A stretch of 64,000 nucleotides of DNA from Hydrangea macrophylla (Eukaryota; Streptophyta; Magnoliopsida; Cornales; Hydrangeaceae), in assembly GCA_033977485.1 (NCBI GenBank), contig CM066997.1:80260634-80324633 (forward strand). The letters are read 5' to 3'. Position 1 is the stretch's first letter. Every line of letters begins with the position of its first letter. Positions 57,565-64,000 of this stretch are shown one piece after another. Both the position numbers and the translations under genes were made by a program. The notes under the pieces are model-generated. The model saw only the letters and a list, made by a program, of their open reading frames with translations. It made no database searches and was not told the origin of the DNA.

Positions 57565-58815
57565 TAACTATTCAATTTTTTTTTGTAAATCCAAAATAAA
57601 TACACACAGGGCTATCTCTAGAGAGCAGGCAATGGCCCTGAAAAATATTGATTATGGCCCAAAATAAAATTTTATGTGTAATCTTTTGATTCAATTGCAA
57701 TGGAGTCCACCAAATAATTAGCATATATATATATATATATGTGTGTGTGTATATGTGTGTGTGTGTGTAGATAAATGTATAGATACATAAATGGAATGTA
57801 TAGGGTTAATTGTAATCCAGCTCACCTTAAATATTTGAACAAACATTTCTTTCCTCGCTTTAGATTTCGTCAAACACAAATTAGTTTAATTCAGTCTAAA
57901 CTTTACAAGTTATAATCAGTGATAAGGTCTTATTATTGAAAAAAAATGATAATTAAGATGAATACAAGTGGAATTACAAAAAGGCTAAGGGAGAAAAAAA
58001 TTGTTGAGAATAGACATAGCAGATCTGGTGTGTTACAATACCAATTTGTTGTGCACAGAACACCAAAACACGAATCTGTAAAGAAAATGCGAGAAACAAT
58101 ATTGATAAGAATAAAAATCACATGAGACACACAAAGATACCTGGATCGACAAGTTTTTCTATGACCAAGGGTGAAGCACAACGAAGAATTCCACTATATG
58201 AAGAAGAAACTTACAATCTAAACAGAATAAGGATTTAAGCTCTTAACCTGGGAGCACACCAAGAGCCAAACCCAAGAAATTCCCCTTTCTCTCTCGTTGC
58301 GTATATCTCACAAAAGGCTCACACACTATGTCTCACACTCACACACTATATCTTACCATGTGTCTCACACAAATACTTAATAAAAAGTCCTCTAGTCCCT
58401 TTTAAAGGCCCAAATTGTCCAAACATTTTATGAAATTGAAACACGTTTTCTATGAAACGAACTAGGAAAGTTGACTAACTTAATTGCGCTCGAGCAATCC
58501 GGTCACCAAAATCTCTCCCTGTCCCTTGCGTCTATGAGCACGGTGTCAACCTCGCTTGGGCAGCTCTCTCGATCGACTCGCCCAAGTGAGCCTCCAACTC
58601 TTCCCAAAATGAGCCATAGTTGACAAAATTCAAAATTCTCTACAATAATTAGGATTATAATTAGTAAACCTTTCAATTCTGAAAATGGAACAGAAAAACT
58701 TACAAAGAAAAACTACAGCCTTTTTGATATAGAAAATTTTATCAATAATTATGTATGAACAGACACCAAAACTTTCATCTCAATGGCGCTAATCCCGAGC
58801 CTCTATTGTTGTTGT
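57565..58815. other. Unassigned sequence, possibly old LTR material
   Basis: Includes an AT/GT microsatellite (57722-57770) and a stretch at 58000-58640 with LTR-like texture (TGTTGAGAATAG at 58002, GC-rich CTCGATCGACTCGCCC near 58570). No terminal repeats or second copy found here. No coding frame is convincing. Confidence 0.35.
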
Positions 58816-58885
58816 TGTAATACCCTATATTTTCAGGTATATATAGATCCCTAGTAGCTTTCTTAGCCTTCGGTGAGGTTGTGTG

Positions 58886-59640
58886 CCCTATCGATTGACC
58901 TTATCCCAATCGATTGCTTTTCCAATCGATTGGATGTTTTACCAATCGATTGGCATTCTGCCGACCTAACCCCAATCGATTGGCACCTGGTACCAATCGA
59001 TTGAGAGTAACTGGACTTGGTCACCTCGTTGGTTTTGTGTGGTTGTGATTGTTTTCCCCTCCCTATATATACCCTCTCCCTTATACATATATATGTTTGC
59101 TTGTGTGTGTGTTTGGAAGAGAGAGAGAGATATATACTCTCATATATATACACACATACATATATATTATATATATACACACACACTCTCGGGTTAGAGA
59201 GGAAGAGAAGATAAGAATAAGAAGAAGAAGAATGAAGAGAAGAGGAGCACAGAGAGAAGGAGAGAAGGGCAGAGAAGAAAGAGAGAGAGAGAGAGAATTC
59301 ACCATAGCCACCGCCGCGGAGCTCGGGACGCCGTCAACGGAACGCCGGGGGATAAGGTGAGTTTCATTAACTCACTCAAGGAGGTGTTTTTGAGATGTTT
59401 GTATGTGTTTAATAACGTTTATAAAGAGAAGAGGATCCCCGCATTTTTATAATAAAACCAGCAGTTTTTAGGAAGAAGACAGAGTCCAGTCGATTGGCAT
59501 TGGATCCAATCGATTGGATAATTTCCCAATCGATTGCCATGAATCCCAATCGATTGTTATCCCAATCGATTGCCAGTTTGTCCAATCGATTGGTATTGTT
59601 TCCAATCGATTGCTATGTCTGGTCAATCGATTGGATATGA
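58886..59640. repeat. Two clusters of CAATCGATTG palindromes in LTR C
   Basis: Six copies lie at 58886-59005 and eight at 59489-59635, most exact and some with one change. The clusters flank the TATA box and putative leader. The repeat is a 10-bp palindrome with variable spacers, so it is not a simple tandem repeat. Degenerate copies occur at 85-195 in LTR A. Confidence 0.9.
59064..59071 (+). promoter_or_regulatory. TATA box of LTR C
   Basis: TATATATA in a C/T-rich setting (CCCTCCC before, CCCTCTCCC after). It is downstream of the first palindrome cluster and upstream of a purine-rich leader, a plausible U3/R arrangement. No transcript evidence is available. Confidence 0.45.
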
Positions 59641-60379
59641 GCAGAATGCTATTTGTATGTTGTCTTATACTTGTGATATATCAGACTTGTTAATAGTTGT
59701 ACCATATGGGTTATTGCGCTGTGTAGATAAGATCTATAAGTACTATGTCAAGACTAGACTTATATGCAATTATCATTGATATTACGAGCTAAATTATCCT
59801 ATGTCAACTGTCGATATGAGATGAATTGTTTAACTATCATATGTTATTGTCAAACTAAATAGTAGAACGGAATACAACTGCATGTTAATAATCAGTAATT
59901 AGTAGATATGATTAATATAGAGCATGTGGCATTTCCTGTACTTAGTATATGAGCATTTCACAACATGTGTCAGCATGCATGGGATAGTGATATAAAGAGG
60001 TAAAAGAAGCTGATGAGAAATGGGATATGTGACTTATGTGGAATATGAGATATGTGTACTTTGGATCCATGGGATCAACGGCTGACGAGTCGGGTGGACG
60101 TGTGACGGTTAGAGTTCCTAGTACGCCTCTTGTTGTTGAAGACGTCCAGTATTGCGTATGCACTATTGAAGACGTAGTGTACCATTGACGATTACGTCCG
60201 GCTAGTGCCCTAATGTATTTTCACCGTGTAGTCGACCAGTGAGAATATACACAGCGTAGAAGACGTCCGTTGTGCCGCTTCCATCATTTACAGATAGGTG
60301 GTACCGTGTAGACGACCGGTAACCCTATCAAGGGATTGTAGGACCTACTGCCTAGTCGGGTGATTCCGATTGGTATTAT

Positions 60380-60475
60380 GGTATCTATGTATGGATACGG
60401 ATCTGGATTATGGTATGAACGTATGGATACGGATCTGGATTATGGTATGAACGTATGGATACGGAGATGGATAAA
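60380..60475. repeat. Short tandem repeat in LTR C
   Basis: About three copies of a unit of roughly 35 bp, TATGGTATGAACGTATGG then ATACGGATCTGGAT. Confidence 0.75.
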
Positions 60476-61291
60476 AATATGAATATGAGTATGAATATGA
60501 TAAGATAAATGTTCAGTCGTGGATTCAGCGTCCCAACGTAAAGGTATATACATGGGATGGATGCATGGGTTGCATGCATGGATTTGATGAATACGTGATG
60601 AGATATTTACACTATGATCTTTATCCTTGTCATTACTTAATATGTTTCCTGCTATCTCTGAATTAATGTATAGTTTACTGAGACCTCTGCTATGTTCGTG
60701 AGTGACGTCATTGTAAAGGGATTAGCCGCATTTTAAGATGCTGAGCAGTTATGGTGAGGGGTGTTGTTTAATGTACTCACTCAGCATTGTAGCTGATGGC
60801 GTTTGTGCCCTGGACATTCCAATGTCTAGAGCTTCGCAGGACTTGAGGACGAGAGACTGATGTTTCGCCGGACTTGGAGCTGAAGGCTGGAAGGAGAAGA
60901 CGTGCTGCTTTGTAATAATTAGTTTGTATATCTGTTGTACTATTGTTGTTATTATTATAGGCCTGAGACTCTAAGCCAGCTGTTGTAATAGATTTAGTGG
61001 ACTTTTATAATTGGTACTTGGGCATCTGTTGCTTCCAAACCTTTTATAGTTTCTGTTGTAGCCTCTGATTATGTTAATAAGATATGTTCTATGGATAGCA
61101 TCCTCCCTATCGTTGTGTTTATTGGTTTGAGTAGGTGACAATGCGGTTATTCACCCGTCATTCCCTATGGACCCATAAAGGAAATTTATTTTTCTCTATT
61201 TATGCTGCTCCTGGGCGTGACAGTTGTTAAGTCTGGAGTTTAGATATTCTCCTAAACCCCCAATTTGTGGCGGTAAACTTGAACACACACA

Positions 61292-62156
61292 TCTATATTC
61301 TATTATTATAATATGGAAGCTTTTAGTGCCACATGTCAAAATAATAGGGAATACACACTTTTCTCTCTCACATGTGCAAATCCCATAAAATGCAATTAAT
61401 TCACTAAATAATATTCTATAATTCACTTATTAATTAATCTATTATATTATCTTCTATTTCATGTCTCTTTATTCACCATAGACATCCCATAATTTGCACA
61501 AACTCTCTCTGTCTTTCTCTACTTCAAATACTTTTTTAGTTCTCTCTCTCCAACTCTCTATTTCTCTCTCGAGAGGAACACAACGTAGGACGCAATCAAA
61601 AATTGATCTTCTACTCCAGTACAACATCTATGAGCTAATCTAGCTATTTAAACATATGTACATGTATGTGTGTTTCACTTTTTTTTTTTAAATAATAATA
61701 AGATTGTATGTGTGTTTCTTATAAGGATCTCTAATGGGATCTTAGTATATGTAATACAATTTCTTTTCTTTTTCTTTTTCATTTTGGCAGCCCTTTTGCA
61801 TTTTTCAAGTTAATCTTAAGTTGTTTGACATATGGGGTTGGTTTTCTCTATTTCTCGAGTGGTATGATTTTGTAGCTCATGGAGTACTATCACGAGAGAC
61901 TAGAGATTTTTTTTTCTTCGGGTATTGTAGTTTTTTTTTACAAAGACAGTACTTATCTCGCGCTCATGATTGTTGTTCTAGCATGTTCTTTGAAGCCAAC
62001 TCTTTTTAAAAAAAAACTTCTTCATTTTTTTGGTTCATAAAGTAAATATTTACATCAATGGAATGGAAAAATACTCGCTCTTTTTAAACCATCAAATCTA
62101 TAAAATAAATAAATAAATAAATGTTTACCCGTGCATTGCACGGGTTTAGAAGCTAG
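61292..62156 (+). mobile_element. Short non-autonomous Helitron
   Basis: Starts TCTATATTCTATTATTATAA after an A, and ends in a hairpin CCCGTGC-ATT-GCACGGG (62128-62144), eight bases, then CTAG followed by T. This satisfies the A|TC...CTAG|T rule exactly. It is 865 bp without coding. The end architecture (7-bp stem, 3-base loop, eight-base spacer, CTAG) is the same as in the Helitron pair at 21564-32569, though the stem sequence differs by compensating bases. Confidence 0.9.
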
Positions 62157-62708
62157 TTACATATAAACTCTAGTCCCATTTCGGTACACCAAAGTGGTTT
62201 TAGTGTACCTACACTATTGTGCCAAGATTGGTAACATTTATTCCGTGATAGTAAACATTTGCTCCAAAGTGGTCTCGGTGGTTTTGAGGGAACAAGTGTT
62301 TCTTTCCCAAAATTACTTTAGTGTATATACATCAAAACCTCTTTTGAGGTATAGAAGTCTTTTCCATATATGTATATGTAATTAAAATTCTGAAAAAATT
62401 GAGAAAGAGCAACGAGCTTTAATTCAATTTAGTTGGGTGCTGTTAGATTTTTTATGACTTCGACGTCGTAAATTAGAAATAGCCTACAGTGTTGCAAATT
62501 TTGATATCATAAAGCTTAATGAGTGTGTTCTAATAATTTGAGAGTTTTAGGCACTGTGGTACATCTACTAATTGTTTATGATTTTGGCCTTAATTAGTTG
62601 AAGTACAAATAAGCCATATTTATATATTGTTTGAAATAAACAAATTGAATATCCGCAAGATATCATTGCCTGGATATGGCCCTCAACTCTAGGCTTCTTA
62701 CAGCCGGT
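62157..62708. other. No gene seen
   Basis: AT-rich, no termini or coding signal recognised. Confidence 0.4.
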
Positions 62709-62711
62709 CAA

Positions 62712-62995
62712 GGCTTAGTTTGGCCTCCACATGGTGCTTCTCATTTTTTAAAGTACAATTTCATGTTAATTCATGTGATAACTAGTTTATAAGTTTTGCA
62801 AAAATTGAACTTAGGGCTTTTTTAGAGGGTGCTTTTAAAAGCTCTAGAATGGAGCTTTTAAAAGCTCAAGGTTGCTTTTTGATTTCATGATGTCTTTTTG
62901 AAGAGTAGTGTGTCACTTGTATAAAATTATCAAAGAACTTAATAATAAATTTCATAAGCTTCTTTTAAAAAGCCACGTGGGGACCAAACTAAGCC
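62712..62995. mobile_element. Tourist/Harbinger-like MITE
   Basis: Left end GGCTTAGTTTGGCCTCCACA and inverted right end GGCTTAGTTTGGTCCCCACG. A 3-bp CAA flanks both sides (62709-62711 and 62996-62998). The interior has further pairing around AGCTTTTAAAAGCT. A 3-bp duplication fits PIF/Harbinger, although TWA is usual rather than CAA. Confidence 0.75.
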
Positions 62996-63192
62996 CAAGT
63001 CAGCAAACTTTATCCCAACACCACCCTCTTTGTAGCCTGTGTATGCTTGAAGACAAAATTAAATGTCAAAACTAAACATGTTTTGTAATGGGAATAATAG
63101 AAAGTAGAAACTATGACATGCATAGACATTAGTAATATATAATAATAACCACCTTGGAATCCGTGGTGTGGGGCTAAATGAGTGATGTTAGA

Positions 63193-63349
63193 GTCATAAA
63201 AGAGACACAAAGAGATGCTCATAAAAAGATGTGGTATCCTATGTGACGCTCATGTGGCAGAGTTAAGTGTGGTGGATTCTACTGCCACATGGGTGCCATA
63301 TAGGATGTCACATCATTTTGTGAACATCTCTTTACGAATCTTTTGTGAC
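63193..63349. mobile_element. Foldback MITE
   Basis: The arms GTCATAAAAGAGACAC-AAAGAGATGCTCA... to CATGTGGCAG pair with CTGCCACATG... to TGAACATCTCTTTACGAATC. The pairing covers about 65 bases each side with mismatches, around a short centre. Target duplication not defined. Confidence 0.65.
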
Positions 63350-63860
63350 TAGTACTACTCAGGCTAAACAGCAGAAACAAGAAAAACAAACACAGAAAAT
63401 TTTCTGAAGCCGCACTGCAGTCTCCCAAATTCAAAGATCTCTCGAACTGTGGCACCGCTACCAAGCTGGGGCTGAGGCGAAACTGCCGAACAAACACCCA
63501 CCAACGAGGATCACCCCAAGAACATCGACTCCGCAACCCAGAACCCACTCAATCGCCAAATCTTACGAAAAAAACCATAGATCTAGAGGAAAGAGAGCTG
63601 AATGAAGGCCAAGAACCCATGAAATTGAAGGATCTCGCCGGAGAACCCAAGAAAAGAGAAAGAAAAAAACTCACCAAACCCCTACAAGAGGGGACAAACC
63701 CTCAAAAGAGGGACAAAACCCCACAAAAGGGACAACCTCTCCAAAGGAGAGACCAAAAAAACAAAAAACAAGAACCAAGCTCTCCCATGAAAAAGCCATG
63801 AGAGAGCCCGTATGGGCGCAACAAGGAGGAGGAGGCTCTGGAGGCTAGAGAGAGAGACCA
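63350..63860. other. Purine-rich, GC-richer unassigned stretch
   Basis: On the minus strand it reads like a transcribed 5' leader: CTC-rich blocks, then GGTGAGTTTTTT (donor-like, near 63680) and GGTTTGTCCC/GGTTTTGTCCC repeats. The plus-strand 60-codon Lys-rich frame (63619-63801) is low complexity. It may be the 5' end of a LINE or of a gene beyond the window, but I cannot decide. Confidence 0.35.
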
Positions 63861-63879
63861 CAAAACATATTTTGTTGTT

Positions 63880-64000
63880 ATACTAAATGTGTTCGATAAT
63901 CCAATTAAGTGTTGAAACTGAAAATTTTTAATACTTTTTTATTTAGTTAAAATTCAATGGGCCCTAATACCACTTGGATTCGACTCCCATAGCCCCGCGT
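63880..64000 (-). other. Possible element end cut by the window
   Basis: GTGTTCGATAATCCAATTAAGTGTTG resembles TATGTTTGATAACCCAATTTAGTGTTG in the Helitron (about 21825), as if both carry ends of one element family. The last about 35 bases, read on the minus strand, contain GGGAGTCGAATCC, close to a tRNA-type B box. Confidence 0.3.

Larger units (their letters stand above)
58816..61222 (+). mobile_element. Solo Gypsy-type LTR (C)
   Basis: Begins TGTAATACCC and ends GGGCGTGACA, flanked by a perfect GTTGT duplication (58811-58815 and 61223-61227). It is 2,407 bp, with no PBS, coding region or second LTR. Its 3' end is homologous to those of LTRs A and B. It contains, in order: a first CAATCGATTG cluster, a TATA box (59064-59071), a GA-rich putative leader with a donor-like AAGGTGAGTTT (about 59355), a second CAATCGATTG cluster, short tandem repeats (60060-60480) and the conserved CACTCAGC stem-loop (about 60777). 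Confidence 0.93.

Noticed and set aside
59017..59360. Overlapping frames on both strands over the LTR C leader
   Set aside because: Driven by TATA/GA/CA tracts of the LTR promoter and leader region; no coding support.

Overview
This is plant nuclear DNA, most likely from a eudicot with a repeat-rich genome. It is AT-rich, has no operon-like coding and no convincing intact host gene. Nearly everything I can identify is a plant-type transposable element: Copia and Gypsy LTR elements, a TRIM, Helitrons with a Pif1-type helicase, an En/Spm (CACTA) element with tnp2/DUF4218/DUF4216/Transposase_24 regions, hAT-, Mutator-, Stowaway- and Harbinger-type MITEs, and tRNA-type SINEs. I cannot name the species. 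All large coding regions are broken by stops and frameshifts.

Layout. 1-2.6 kb: a long Gypsy-type LTR cut by the window edge, carrying a hAT element. 3.3-6.4 kb: a 3-kb foldback element whose two arms are each built from tandem ~280-bp units. 6.6-11.5 kb: a complete but decayed Copia element with 203-bp LTRs and a perfect TSD. 11.5-21.3 kb: a gene-free zone crowded with small elements. It holds a Stowaway MITE, a SINE, a relative of the foldback element, two hAT elements 40 bp apart, a 328-bp TRIM, a three-level nest (hAT in hAT in Mutator-type MITE), and a 132-bp near-perfect palindrome with an 8-bp TSD.

21.3-40.6 kb is one Copia (Tnt1/Tork-like) insertion expanded to 19 kb by later insertions. 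Its 5' LTR is split by 11 kb made of two Helitrons joined directly head to tail. Its pol gene is split by a 2.75-kb solo Gypsy LTR. The outer TSD (ATAGC at both ends) shows that all of this is one nested locus. 40.9-52.2 kb is an 11.3-kb CACTA element with both transposase genes on the minus strand, palindromic subterminal repeats, a GA minisatellite and a captured piece of a host coiled-coil protein gene. 52.35-56.7 kb is a third Copia element, with most of gag missing. 58.8-61.2 kb is a second solo Gypsy LTR packed with copies of the palindrome CAATCGATTG. 61.3-62.2 kb is a short Helitron with textbook ends. Two inverted-repeat MITEs follow, and the window ends in unassigned sequence.

The elements do not form a pathway; their relations are of nesting and age. 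The clearest order is: Copia inserted first, then the Helitron dimer in its 5' LTR and the Gypsy solo LTR in its pol. The two Helitron copies share frameshifts and an internal foldback insertion, so the dimer formed from an already defective monomer. I rank the Helitron dimer, the tandem-arm foldback family, the gene-capturing CACTA and the CAATCGATTG clusters as the observations most worth checking.
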